Assembly: GCF_900091525.1 (NCBI RefSeq)
Contig: NZ_FMCU01000033.1
Location: forward strand, 1-48,634
Source: Micromonospora matsumotoense
GTDB lineage: Bacteria > Actinomycetota > Actinomycetes > Mycobacteriales > Micromonosporaceae
DNA length: 48,634 nucleotides
Reading direction: 5' to 3'
Under the pieces are notes generated by a model that saw nothing but the letters and a program-made list of their open reading frames with translations, ran no database searches and was not told the origin of the DNA. Of this stretch, positions 1-7,916 are shown one piece after another (positions within the stretch are counted from its first letter, which is position 1; the number at the start of each line of letters is the position of its first letter). A program made the translations under genes and the position numbers.

Positions 1-143
1 CCGCGGGGATCGGGGGCGGGGGCGGGGCCCGCGGGGATCGGGGGCGGGGGCGGGGCCCGCGGGGATCGGGGGCGGGGGCGGGGCCCGCGGGGATCGGGGG
101 CGGGGCCCGCGGGGATCGGGGGCGGGGGCGGGGCCCGCGGGGA
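1..143. repeat. GC-rich 28-bp tandem repeat, G-quadruplex prone
   Basis: A 28-bp unit beginning ccgcggggatc and ending in three G-runs separated by single C bases is repeated three times, then once as a 22-bp shortened copy, then once more in full, before a partial copy runs into the stop codon of the next gene. The array reaches the left edge of the window, so its true length is unknown. Each unit has at least four runs of four or five G on the plus strand, enough for a G-quadruplex. On the minus strand the gene's stop region (TGATCCCCGCGGG) differs from the repeat (CGATCCCCGCGGG) by one base. Confidence 0.95.
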
Positions 144-950
144 TCAGCGGGGGTCGCGGCCGGACTGGTAGGGGCGTCCGCGCAGGCCACCGGAGCGGCG
201 GTAGGACACCGAGCCGCCCCCGCTGGCCGCCGCAGGCAGGTCGGTCGGCCGGTCGAGGCCCATCGCCGTGCGGCGTACCGCCTCGCGTTGGGCGGCCAGA
301 CGGCGCTGCGCCTCCCGACGGGCCGCCGCCCGACGGGCCTGTTCGCGGCGCACCTCGGCCTGCCGGGCGGCCAGCCAGGCCGCCTCCCGGGCCCGCAGCC
401 GCCGCTTACGGCGCTCGGCCAGCGCCCGTCGCCGCAGGTGTACGACGTACACGACGAGCAGACCGGCGGTGACCGAGAAGCTGATCCAGAAGCCGGGGCT
501 GACCACGATCACGCCGACCAGCTCGACGAAGTTGAGCAGCAGCAGCGCGGCGAGCACCCGACGCCGCCGGTAGACGGCCGGGGTGTGGTGCCGGGGCGGC
601 CGGCGGCGGGCCTGGCGGAGGGCGGGCGGCACGGCGCGCAGCCGGCCGGAACGGCGGGCGGACGCCAACGGGGCGGCGCGGCGGCCGGCGGCCGGCGGTG
701 CGGAGACCGGGGCGGCGAGATTTCCGGTGGCGGCATCCTCGGCGAGGGTGACCACCAGCGCCCGGGGCTGGTTGACCGGTCGCCGGCCGGGGACAGTACG
801 CCGCCGCCGACGGCGCTGGAGCACCCGCGCCGTCGACTGCGCCCGCTCCGCCACCAGCCGCTCGGTGGCGTCGTACCGACGAACCAGCGCCGGCGCGAGG
901 GCGAGCAGACCGGCAGCGGCGAGGACGGCGAGGAGCACCGAGGTCGGCAC
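144..950 (-). CDS. SepX/GlpR-like divisome membrane protein (receptor of gephyrin-like Glp)
   Basis: This 268-residue protein has one membrane segment at its extreme N-terminus (about residues 2-22), a basic linker of about 100 residues, two more hydrophobic segments (about 132-150 and 152-171) and an Arg/Ala-rich probable coiled coil (175-230). That layout, and the position downstream of galU, moeA and rimJ, match the actinobacterial SepX/GlpR family, which helps stabilise the FtsZ ring and binds the gephyrin-like Glp protein. The start is the GTG at 950, which has GGGAGGGG about five bases upstream; a GTG at 968 lies upstream of that ribosome site and is less likely. The sequence itself is low in complexity, so the call leans on architecture and neighbours. 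The stop codon lies in the last repeat unit of the preceding array. Confidence 0.75.
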   Translation of the reverse strand: MPTSVLLAVLAAAGLLALAPALVRRYDATERLVAERAQSTARVLQRRRRRRTVPGRRPVNQPRALVVTLAEDAATGNLAAPVSAPPAAGRRAAPLASARRSGRLRAVPPALRQARRRPPRHHTPAVYRRRRVLAALLLLNFVELVGVIVVSPGFWISFSVTAGLLVVYVVHLRRRALAERRKRRLRAREAAWLAARQAEVRREQARRAAARREAQRRLAAQREAVRRTAMGLDRPTDLPAAASGGGSVSYRRSGGLRGRPYQSGRDPR

Positions 951-1134
951 CCTCACCCCTCCCGTCACCGAATTCGGGACAACCGCCGATCGACAGCAAG
1001 ATCTTTCCCGTAAACCCGTCCTGGGCGCAGATCCTGCGGCCGGGCAGCGCTTGCCGCAGCTTGCAGTTACTTGAGGTTACGGGCCACCGACCGGGATGCC
1101 GACACGCCGCGCCGGATCCCATCCGTGGGACGAC

Positions 1135-1779
1135 TCACCCGGCCTCGTGACGCATCCGGTGCCAGCGGGCCAGCAGGCCACCCTCGGCGGCCACCTCCTC
1201 GCTGGTCAGCGCGTATCCGATATGGTCCCGCCAGGCCCCGTCGATGTGCATGTAGCGCACGTGGTACGCCTCCTCACGGAAGCCCAGCTTCTCCACCACC
1301 CGCCGGGACGGCTTGTTCTCCGGCCGGATGTTCACCTCCACCCGGTGCAGTCCACCCGGGCCGAACGCGTGGTCGACCGCGAGCGCCATCGCGGTCGGGA
1401 TCACCCCGCGACCGGCCACCCGGGAGTCCACCCAGTAGCCGACGTACCCGGAACAGAACGCCCGCCGGACGATGCTGCCCACGTTCAGGTGCCCGACCAG
1501 CCGCTCCTGCCCGTCCTCGCGCAGGCAGACCGCGAACGGCATCCCCTCACCGGTACGCGCCGAACGCCGCTGGTCGGCGTGCACGTACCGGAAGGCGGCC
1601 GGCGAGTTCGTCTCGTCCCAACTGCCGGGCAGGTGCGACTCCCAGGGCGCCAGCCAGGCCCGGTTCGCCCGGCGCACCGCCGACCAGGCGGTGGCGTCGT
1701 TGCGCCGGTACGGTCGCAGCACCACCGGACCGTCCATCAGCATCACCGGCCACCCCGGCACCCGCCCGAACCAGCTCAC
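1135..1779 (-). CDS. rimJ: GNAT N-acetyltransferase, RimJ/RimL type
   Basis: A 214-residue acetyltransferase of the RimJ/RimL class, which transfers acetyl from acetyl-CoA to an alpha-amino group, classically that of ribosomal protein S5. It opens with the usual substrate-side strand (GPVVLRPYRRNDATAW) and later shows the GNAT acetyl-CoA region around VGYWVDSRVAGRGVIPTAMA and the terminal HRVEVNIRPENKPSRRVVEKLGF block. The start is GTG 1779, with GGGAGGT eight bases upstream; a longer reading frame reaching into moeA has no such site. It follows moeA by 49 bases in the same direction. The same gene order (galU, moeA, rimJ, sepX/glpR) is found across Actinobacteria, which suggests a shared role near the divisome, although the acetylated target is unknown. 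Confidence 0.88.
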   Translation of the reverse strand: MSWFGRVPGWPVMLMDGPVVLRPYRRNDATAWSAVRRANRAWLAPWESHLPGSWDETNSPAAFRYVHADQRRSARTGEGMPFAVCLREDGQERLVGHLNVGSIVRRAFCSGYVGYWVDSRVAGRGVIPTAMALAVDHAFGPGGLHRVEVNIRPENKPSRRVVEKLGFREEAYHVRYMHIDGAWRDHIGYALTSEEVAAEGGLLARWHRMRHEAG

Positions 1780-1828
1780 CGCGCCGACCTCCCGTCCGCG
1801 CCCGGGGCCACGGCCGACCCGCGCCGGC

Positions 1829-3121
1829 TCACCGCCGTCGGTCCAGCAGCAACACGTCCACGGTGGAGCCGGCCGCCGCGGTGGTGACCCGCTCACCGAG
1901 CACCATCAGCCCGTTCGCCTCGGCCAACCCGGAGAGGGTGTACGGCCCACCGCTGAGCGGCTGCACCGTGTAACCCCCGCCGCGCCGCTCGGCCACGTGC
2001 GCGGGCCGGAACTCGCGCAGCCCACCGGGCGACGAGATGGTCTCCAACAGGTGCGCCCGTACGCTCGGCCGGAACACCGGCTCCGCGCCGGCCAGCAGCT
2101 GGATCGCCGGGCGGGCCAGCACCTCGAAGCCGATCAGCGCCGCACCGGGCTCACCGGGAAGACACACCACCGGCACCTCCTCGGCCCCGACGGTACCGAA
2201 CCCCAACGCCGTGCCCGGGTACAGCGCCACATCGGTGAACGTCACCGGCCCGGCCCGGCCGCCCTCCCGGCGGGACAGGATCCGCCGGACCATGTCGCCG
2301 GGGCCGGTACCGGTGCCGCCGGTGGTGATGATCAGATCGGCCCGCAGGGTCTGGTCCTCCAACAGGCCGCGCAACCCCTCCGGGTCGTCGTCGCAGATCC
2401 CCACCCGGTACGCCAACGCGCCCACCTCGGCGGCGGCGGCGGTCAACGCGTGCGAGTTGGCGTCCACCACCTGACCGGGCTGGCTGCCCCGGCCCACGTC
2501 GACGAGTTCGTCGCCGGTGGCCACGATCACCACCCGGGGGCTGGGCCGGACCACCACGTGTCCGATGCCGGTGGCGGCGAAGACGGCCACCAGTGCCGGG
2601 GCGACGTACGTGCCGGCGCGGGCGAGGACGGTGCCGGCGGGCAACTCCTCACCGGCGCGGCGGACGCCGTACCCACGCTTGGGGGTGCGGAAGATCTCCA
2701 CCGCGGCCATGCCCTGGTCGGTCCACTCCACCGGCACCACCACGTCGGCGGCGATCGGCATCGGCGCACCGGCGGCCACCGAGAAGCACGAGCCGGGGGT
2801 GAGCCGGACCGGCCGCCAGCTCGCCGCGCCCAGGTCACCGACCACGTTGAGCCGTACCGCACGGCCCGGCCCGCCCGAGGGCACCGGGCCGTACCCGACG
2901 AGGTCCTCCCAGCGCGCGGCGTACCCGTCCACCGCCGCCTGGTCGAAGGCGGGGAACGAGTGCGGGGCGACGACGTCCGAGGCGAGGACGTTGCCGTATG
3001 CCTGGGTGAGGTCGAGGTCGAGCGGAGGCAGCGCGCGCAACCTGCGCAGCACGCTGCCCAGGTAGTCGGCGAGCGGCGTCAACTCGTTCGCGGCCGCCTC
3101 GGCGTCGGCCGTCGAGGTCAT
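1829..3121 (-). CDS. glp: MoeA/gephyrin-like molybdopterin molybdotransferase (Glp)
   Basis: This 430-residue protein has the full MoeA architecture: the N-terminal DQAAVDGYA signature (residues 60-68), the central MoCF-biosynthesis domain with ATGDELVDVG (about 201-210) and the nucleotide loop TTGGTGTGPGD (266-276), and a C-terminal domain IV. MoeA inserts molybdate into adenylated molybdopterin. In Actinobacteria the copy next to the SepX/GlpR membrane protein is the gephyrin-like Glp that works in cell division, and this genomic position fits that copy rather than a dedicated cofactor enzyme. Its ATG overlaps the galU stop by four bases (ATGA), so translation of the two is probably coupled. 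No other molybdenum cofactor gene is present in the window. Confidence 0.92.
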   Translation of the reverse strand: MTSTADAEAAANELTPLADYLGSVLRRLRALPPLDLDLTQAYGNVLASDVVAPHSFPAFDQAAVDGYAARWEDLVGYGPVPSGGPGRAVRLNVVGDLGAASWRPVRLTPGSCFSVAAGAPMPIAADVVVPVEWTDQGMAAVEIFRTPKRGYGVRRAGEELPAGTVLARAGTYVAPALVAVFAATGIGHVVVRPSPRVVIVATGDELVDVGRGSQPGQVVDANSHALTAAAAEVGALAYRVGICDDDPEGLRGLLEDQTLRADLIITTGGTGTGPGDMVRRILSRREGGRAGPVTFTDVALYPGTALGFGTVGAEEVPVVCLPGEPGAALIGFEVLARPAIQLLAGAEPVFRPSVRAHLLETISSPGGLREFRPAHVAERRGGGYTVQPLSGGPYTLSGLAEANGLMVLGERVTTAAAGSTVDVLLLDRRR

Positions 3122-4119
3122 GTACCGGAGCCGCCCGCCGTGTCGCGTACCCCGTTGAGGATCGCCGCGGTGACAGTCTCGTCGCCGTTGTTGACGAACT
3201 CGGTCAGCCAGGCGCGGAACTCACCGCCGAGGTCCTCCCGCTCGACGGCGATCTGCACGACTGTCTGGAGGTAGCCCAGCGGCATGCCGGTGTCGTAGCG
3301 GGTGCCCCGGTAGACGATCGCGTGCACCGGCACGCCCTCGCTGCGCAGCAGCTCCATCGCGTCGGTCAGCTGGATCTCCCCGCCACTGCCCGGCTCGGTA
3401 CGCCGGATCGCGTCGAAGATCCGCCCCGGCAGGACGTACCGGCCGAGGACGGCCAGGTTGCTCGGGGCGTCCTCCGGCTGGGGCTTCTCCACCATGCCGG
3501 TGACCCGCACGACCTCGCCGATGTCGGTCAGCTCGGCCTCGGCCGGCGCGACCGAGGCGATGCCGTACCGCTTGGTCTCGGCCGGGTCGACCTCGAAGAA
3601 CGCCAGCACCACCCCGCCGGTGCGGGCCTGTAGCTCCAACATGGCCGGCAGCAGCGGCTCGGACGGCTTGACGAACTCGTCGCCGAGGAGCACCGCGAAG
3701 GGCTGGTCGCCGACGTGCGACTCGGCGTACCCGACGGCGTGGCCGAGACCGAGCTGCTCGGGCTGCCGGCAGGTGTAGATCTCGGCCAGCTCGCTGGGGC
3801 GCTTCACCGCGGCCAGCCGCTCGGCATCACCCTTGGCCTCCAGCCGGGCCTCCAGGTCGGGGCGACGGTCGAAGTGGTCCACCATCGACGTCTTGCCCCG
3901 ACCGGTGATCAGGAGCACGTCACCGATGCCGGCCTGGGCCGCCTCCTCGACGATGTACTGGAGCACCGGCCGGTCGATCACCGGCAGCAGTTCCTTGGGC
4001 ACCGCCTTGGTGGCCGGCAGGAACCGGGTGGCCAGGCCGGCGGCCGGAATGACGGCCTTGACCGCACGGGCACGACCGGTCGCGGTGGTCGATGAGGGGT
4101 TCGCTGAGTGCTCCGACAT
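3118..4119 (-). CDS. galU: UTP--glucose-1-phosphate uridylyltransferase
   Basis: A 333-residue sugar nucleotidyltransferase making UDP-glucose from UTP and glucose-1-phosphate for cell-wall and capsule glycans. The N-terminal nucleotide-binding loop AAGLATRFLPATKAVPKELL (about residues 27-45) is diagnostic of bacterial GalU, followed by EEAAQAGIGDVLLITGRGK and the sugar-binding FAVLLGDEFV segment. The ATG at 4119 is preceded by TAGTCT with a six-base spacer, a leaderless promoter layout, so galU probably starts its own transcript and continues into moeA through the ATGA overlap. The first 15 residues are a non-conserved Ser/Thr-rich extension. Confidence 0.96.
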   Translation of the reverse strand: MSEHSANPSSTTATGRARAVKAVIPAAGLATRFLPATKAVPKELLPVIDRPVLQYIVEEAAQAGIGDVLLITGRGKTSMVDHFDRRPDLEARLEAKGDAERLAAVKRPSELAEIYTCRQPEQLGLGHAVGYAESHVGDQPFAVLLGDEFVKPSEPLLPAMLELQARTGGVVLAFFEVDPAETKRYGIASVAPAEAELTDIGEVVRVTGMVEKPQPEDAPSNLAVLGRYVLPGRIFDAIRRTEPGSGGEIQLTDAMELLRSEGVPVHAIVYRGTRYDTGMPLGYLQTVVQIAVEREDLGGEFRAWLTEFVNNGDETVTAAILNGVRDTAGGSGT

Positions 4120-4125
4120 GCCGCG

Positions 4126-4131
4126 AGACTA
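4126..4131 (-). promoter_or_regulatory. -10 hexamer TAGTCT for leaderless galU
   Basis: Reading the minus strand, TAGTCT is followed by six bases and then the galU ATG, the spacing expected when transcription begins at the A of the start codon. The TAG of the hexamer is also the stop codon of the upstream diguanylate cyclase gene. Confidence 0.6.
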
Positions 4132-6420
4132 TCGGCCACGGCTCTGCCGCGGCGGGTGAGGACCGCAAGACGCGCCGCCCGGCTGCGTCACACCGGGAGC
4201 ACCGACGGCGTGCCGACCCGTCGGCCCGTCGATCGACAGGTCGGTCGACAGGTCGTCGGCGGGAGCCCGATCGGGGGGCGGACGGTGGGCGGACGGCTCG
4301 TCGATGGAGGGCCGGTCGGTGGGCGGGCCGGCGCGGGGCAGGCCGTCGGCCGGGCTGGTCGCCCCCGACGGTACGCCGATCTCCTCGACCGCACCGTCCG
4401 CGACCGGCGTCGGTCGGTGCCGCGCGGTCGCCACCCGGTAGCCGTCGCGGCCGGCGCCCTTGGCCGCGTACAACGCCTCGTCGGCGGCGTCCAGCACCTC
4501 CGCACCGGTGCTGGCGTGATCCGGATAGACGGCGATGCCGATGGAGACCGACACCGCGATCGTGGTCAGGATGCCCGCGTGCCCGGCGACCACGACCGGG
4601 GTGTCCCGCACGGCCGCGCCCAGCCGCTCGGCGACGGTCGCCGCGCCCGGGGCGTCGGTCTCCGGCAGCAGCACCACGAACTCCTCGCCGCCCTGCCGGA
4701 AGGCCAGATCCACCTCGCGGATCTCGCCCCGGACCCGGCGGGCGAACTCGGCGAGCACGGCATCCCCGGCGGCATGCCCGTAACTGTCGTTGACGATCTT
4801 GAAGCGGTCCAGGTCGAGGACGAGAATGCTGAGCATCCGACCGAACCGGCTGGCCCGCTCCACCTCCCGGCGCAACGACTCGCGCAGGTAACGGTAGTTC
4901 CACAGCCCGGTCAACGGGTCGGTCAGCGACAACCGCTGCGCCTCCTCGTGCACCCGGACGTTCTCCACCGCCACCGCCGCGTGCCCGGCGAAGGTCCGCA
5001 GGGTCGCCAGGTCGTCGTCGTCGAACTCACCGACGCCGAGCCGGTCGTAGAGGACCAGCACGCCGACCGCCGGGTCCCGGCCGGGAGGGTCCGCACCGGC
5101 CCCACCGGGTGCGGTGAACGGCACCGCCACGTACGTCTCGCACCACGGCTCACCGGTCGGCGTCGGGCCCGGCGGGACCCGGCCCCGCTGCGGTTCACCG
5201 GTGGCGGCGACCAGACCGACCACCCCCGTACCGACCGGCACCCGCAGCTCCTCCGGCTCGGTGCCCGGCGGGCAGCGCCCGGCCAGCCCCTCGGCGCACT
5301 GCCCGACGAGCACTCCGGCGTCGTCGCGCAGCAGCACCGCCCCGGCCCGCGCCCCGGTCGCCGCGATGGCGCTGTGCAGGATCACCCGCAGGATGCGCTG
5401 CAGGTCGTGGGTGCTGGCCAGGGTGTCACCGAGCACCCCGAGATGGCCCCGCAACTGATCCCGGCTGCTGGTCAACGCGGTCACGTACCCGGCGGTCTCC
5501 CGGGTCATCCGGTTGAAGGCGGCGGCGAGCCGGCCGATCTCGTCCCGGCTGCGCACCGGCACCCGGGCGGTCAGGTCGCCCCGGGCCACCCGGTCCACCG
5601 CACCGGCCAACTCCACCAACGGCCGGGTGGTGACCCGGGCCAGTCGCCACGCGGTCAGCACGGCCAGCGCGGCGGCGAGCAGCACCGCGCCGACCAAGGC
5701 GGCCGGCAGGCCCGACGGTCGCTCACCGGCCACGGAGAGGACCAGGGGCAACGGTTGCCCGGGGGCCGGCCGGAGCCGCCGGACGTAGCGACCGTCCGGG
5801 GTCGCGGTGACCCGGTCGCCGTCGACCGCGCCGGCGGCGGCGAGCACCGCATCGCGTACCCGACCGCCCTCGGTGGTGTGGGTGATCCGGTCGGTGCCGG
5901 CGGTGTCGTCGAGGAGGGTGACCGCGACGCCGGTCGCGGCGGCCAACCGGGCCATGAACGCCGGGTCGACCACCTCGGCGGCGGCCACCGCGCCGAGCGG
6001 CGTGCCCGCCGGGTCGCGCAGGTCCACCCGGGCGCTGAGCGCCCGGACCGGTCCGCCGGTCCGGGGGCCCGCGCAGTCCTGCCACGGGGTCACCGGCCCA
6101 CCCGGGGTGGCGTACGTGGTGCCGCCGGCCACGTCGGTGACCAGCACGGCGGTGGCCAGCCCTCGGCTGACCACCTGGCCGGCCGCGCCCGCCCGGGTCG
6201 CCGGGTCGGGACGCAGGGCCACCGCGTCGGCGGCCGCCCGCAACTGCTGGCAGAGCGCATCGATCGAGGTACGGACGGCGGACGCGGCCAGGCCGAGCCG
6301 TTCGGCGGACCGGCTGCGGTCCACCGCCGACAGGGTGGTGCCGACGAAGACCGCGCCGAGCAGCACCGGACCGAGCACCACCGTGAGGAAGGCTGCCGTC
6401 AACCGCCCGCGTAGCGTCAA
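4129..6420 (-). CDS. Membrane diguanylate cyclase (sensor-HAMP-GAF-GGDEF)
   Basis: A 763-residue sensor enzyme that should make cyclic di-GMP from two GTP. In order: a membrane segment (about 9-31), an extracellular sensor region (32-235), a second membrane segment (239-261), a HAMP linker (258-310; RPLVELAGAVDRVARGDL), a GAF domain (335-490) and a GGDEF domain (497-665) with the active motif GGEEF at 577-581. RxxD (568-571) lies five residues before it, the inhibitory I-site, so product feedback is likely. No EAL domain is present. About 95 residues at the C-terminus are a Pro/Asp-rich tail. The start is a TTG at 6420 behind a GGGGGGA site. It is divergent from the folate gene and ends 10 bases before galU begins. 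Confidence 0.93.
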   Translation of the reverse strand: MTLRGRLTAAFLTVVLGPVLLGAVFVGTTLSAVDRSRSAERLGLAASAVRTSIDALCQQLRAAADAVALRPDPATRAGAAGQVVSRGLATAVLVTDVAGGTTYATPGGPVTPWQDCAGPRTGGPVRALSARVDLRDPAGTPLGAVAAAEVVDPAFMARLAAATGVAVTLLDDTAGTDRITHTTEGGRVRDAVLAAAGAVDGDRVTATPDGRYVRRLRPAPGQPLPLVLSVAGERPSGLPAALVGAVLLAAALAVLTAWRLARVTTRPLVELAGAVDRVARGDLTARVPVRSRDEIGRLAAAFNRMTRETAGYVTALTSSRDQLRGHLGVLGDTLASTHDLQRILRVILHSAIAATGARAGAVLLRDDAGVLVGQCAEGLAGRCPPGTEPEELRVPVGTGVVGLVAATGEPQRGRVPPGPTPTGEPWCETYVAVPFTAPGGAGADPPGRDPAVGVLVLYDRLGVGEFDDDDLATLRTFAGHAAVAVENVRVHEEAQRLSLTDPLTGLWNYRYLRESLRREVERASRFGRMLSILVLDLDRFKIVNDSYGHAAGDAVLAEFARRVRGEIREVDLAFRQGGEEFVVLLPETDAPGAATVAERLGAAVRDTPVVVAGHAGILTTIAVSVSIGIAVYPDHASTGAEVLDAADEALYAAKGAGRDGYRVATARHRPTPVADGAVEEIGVPSGATSPADGLPRAGPPTDRPSIDEPSAHRPPPDRAPADDLSTDLSIDGPTGRHAVGAPGVTQPGGASCGPHPPRQSRGR

Positions 6421-6505
6421 CGCTGTCCCCCCGGAAGTTCCAGGCCCGTTCCTGCGATGCTGACACAGAGCGACCAGTTCGACAGCGTTGCGTCAGGAGT
6501 GTTGC

Positions 6506-7171
6506 GTGCCCGATTTTTCTGATCAGGCGGAAGTCGCCCATGCGGCCAAACGCGAGACGCGCGCCGCGCTGCTCGCCCGCCGCCGGGCGCTCACCGCACC
6601 CCAGCGGGCCGCCGCTGCGACGCGCGTCCAGGCCGGGCTGACCGAGCTGGTACGCCGCCTGCGGCCGGCCACGATGACCGGGTACGTCCCGGTCGGCTCC
6701 GAGCCGGGCGGCCCCGACCTGCCCGAGGTGCTCCGGGCCGCGCTGCCGGCCGGGGCGGAGCTGCTGCTGCCCGTGCTCCGCGACGACCTCGACCTGGACT
6801 GGGCGTCGTACGCCGGTCCGGGCACCCTGGTCGCCGCCGGCCGGGGCATGCGCGAGCCGGACGGCCCCCGGCGCGGCCGGACGGCGATCGTCGGGGCCAC
6901 CCTGGTGGTGGTGCCCGCGCTGGCGGTGGACCGGCGTGGTCTACGACTGGGCCGGGGTGGCGGTTCCTACGACCGGGCGCTGGCGCGGGTGCCGGCCGCC
7001 ACCCTGACCGTGGCGCTGTTGCACGACGGCGAACTGCTCACCGCCCTGCCCACCCAGCCCCATGACCGTCCGGTCGCTGCGGTGCTCACCCCGTCGGACG
7101 GCCTGCGGCCGCTCCCCGTCGACCCGGATGACGATCGCCACACCCCCGCTGGACGAACCCGGGTCCGATGA
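6506..7171 (+). CDS. 5-formyltetrahydrofolate cyclo-ligase
   Basis: A 221-residue enzyme that converts 5-formyltetrahydrofolate to 5,10-methenyltetrahydrofolate with ATP. Recognisable parts are the N-terminal helix with AKRETRAALLARRRAL, the TGYVPVGSEP strand, LLLPVLRDDLDLDWA, and the late signature GLRLGRGGGSYDRAL, where family members usually read GxGxGYYDR. The GTG at 6506 is chosen because AGGAG lies six bases upstream; a TTG at 6488 precedes that site. It is divergent from the cyclase gene and is followed after seven bases by a CIRCE element and the zinc-ribbon gene. From memory, the same pair occurs as Rv0992c-Rv0991c in M. tuberculosis. Confidence 0.9.
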   Translation: MPDFSDQAEVAHAAKRETRAALLARRRALTAPQRAAAATRVQAGLTELVRRLRPATMTGYVPVGSEPGGPDLPEVLRAALPAGAELLLPVLRDDLDLDWASYAGPGTLVAAGRGMREPDGPRRGRTAIVGATLVVVPALAVDRRGLRLGRGGGSYDRALARVPAATLTVALLHDGELLTALPTQPHDRPVAAVLTPSDGLRPLPVDPDDDRHTPAGRTRVR

Positions 7172-7178
7172 CGCACCA

Positions 7179-7205
7179 TTGGCACTCGAATACGTCGAGT
7201 GCCAA
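7179..7205. promoter_or_regulatory. CIRCE element (HrcA operator)
   Basis: TTGGCACTC, nine bases, then GAGTGCCAA: a perfect inverted repeat with CIRCE half-site length and spacing. The canonical element is TTAGCACTC-N9-GAGTGCTAA, so this differs by one symmetric pair and looks like the form found before actinobacterial groES. The arms extend to 12 bp (7178-7189 and 7195-7206). It lies between the folate gene stop and the ribosome site of the zinc-ribbon gene, so HrcA repression released by heat stress is expected. Confidence 0.9.
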
Positions 7206-7232
7206 TCGACTGGACCAGATCCGGAGGAGAAC

Positions 7233-7634
7233 GTGCCCACGTACCAGTACGCCTGCACCGCGTGCGGCCACCAACTCGAGGCGGTGCAGTCGTTCTCGGA
7301 CGAGCCGCTGACCGAGTGCCCCGCATGCGAGGGGCGGCTGCGCAAGGTCTTCAACTCGGTCGGTGTCGTGTTCAAGGGCTCCGGCTTCTATCGCACCGAC
7401 TCCCGGGCCTCGGGCACCGAGGGCAAGGGTGGCGCGGCGAAGCCGACGAAGTCGGAGGGCACCTCCTCCGGTGGGGACTCCTCGGGCTCCGGCTCGTCGT
7501 CGGGCTCAGGCGGGTCCTCGACCCCCGGCTCGTCCTCCCCCGGCTCCCCCTCTACCTCCAAGTCCGGCTCGTCAGGCTCGCCCAGCGGCGGTTCGTCCAG
7601 CCCCACCAAGTCCTCCACCACCACCTCCCCCTAA
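7233..7634 (+). CDS. ruc: FmdB-family zinc-ribbon protein, probable redox-regulated chaperone Ruc
   Basis: A 133-residue protein with an N-terminal FmdB zinc ribbon (cysteines 8, 11, 29 and 32 in two CxxC pairs), a conserved VFKGSGFYRTD segment near residue 50, and a disordered Ser/Gly/Thr/Pro tail from about residue 60. GTG 7233 has a GGAGGAG site four to ten bases upstream. The CIRCE operator just before it and the neighbouring cyclo-ligase, galU, moeA, rimJ and sepX genes match the M. tuberculosis Rv0991c locus, whose product Ruc is an oxidation-activated chaperone controlled by HrcA. Orthology is inferred from operator, synteny and zinc ribbon. The low-complexity tail cannot be aligned by eye. 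A strong hairpin follows the stop. Confidence 0.85.
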   Translation: MPTYQYACTACGHQLEAVQSFSDEPLTECPACEGRLRKVFNSVGVVFKGSGFYRTDSRASGTEGKGGAAKPTKSEGTSSGGDSSGSGSSSGSGGSSTPGSSSPGSPSTSKSGSSGSPSGGSSSPTKSSTTTSP

Positions 7635-7673
7635 TCCCGCCCCCCTCCCCCTCTCCCACCCACCTGCATTTGT

Positions 7674-7729
7674 TGATCAAGAGGTTTGCGTCATCCGCCG
7701 TCGGCCGGATGACGCAAATCTCTTGATCA
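7674..7729. terminator. Long hairpin with TGATCA-bounded arms
   Basis: Two 24-base arms (7674-7697 and 7706-7729) pair fully apart from one G-U, around an eight-base loop. The arms begin TGATCAAGAG and end with GCGTCATCCG. It follows the zinc-ribbon gene by 40 bases and is the likely transcription terminator, without a U-run as is usual in Actinobacteria. A related hairpin occurs at 34143-34218. Confidence 0.8.
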
Positions 7730-7738
7730 CTCCGCTGA

Positions 7739-7790
7739 GGGTGGGGTGGGGGTGGGTGGGTGGGTGGGTGGGTGGGTGGGTGGGTGGGGT
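7739..7790. repeat. (GGGT)n simple repeat, G-quadruplex prone
   Basis: About eleven runs of three to five G, most separated by a single T, on the plus strand. Such a run folds readily into parallel G-quadruplexes and is prone to slippage, so the copy number may be unstable or mis-assembled. Confidence 0.95.
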
Positions 7791-7816
7791 TTTCCACAGG
7801 GAGGGTGTTGTCCACA
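7790..7816 (+). promoter_or_regulatory. Pair of DnaA-box-like sites
   Basis: TTTTCCACA (7790-7798) and TTGTCCACA (7808-7816) stand in the same orientation, 18 bases apart. The second equals the usual actinobacterial DnaA box and the first differs by one base. They lie immediately after the (GGGT)n tract. Only two sites are visible, far too few for an origin. Confidence 0.4.
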
Positions 7817-7916
7817 GGGGGTGGGCGTGGGGGGTCGTGGGGTAGGGGGGTTACTGCCTAGCCTGCTGAGCGGGGGGTGCCGCCGGGGCATCCGGCGAGC
7901 GGCGGAGGGTGTCGTC

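Noticed and set aside
1..143. Left-edge repeats as a CRISPR array or telomere
   Set aside because: Units are directly adjacent with no unique spacers, and no cas or terminal-protein genes are present; it is a simple minisatellite.
7790..7816. DnaA boxes as a replication origin
   Set aside because: Only two boxes, no AT-rich unwinding region, and no dnaA, dnaN or gyrB genes nearby.
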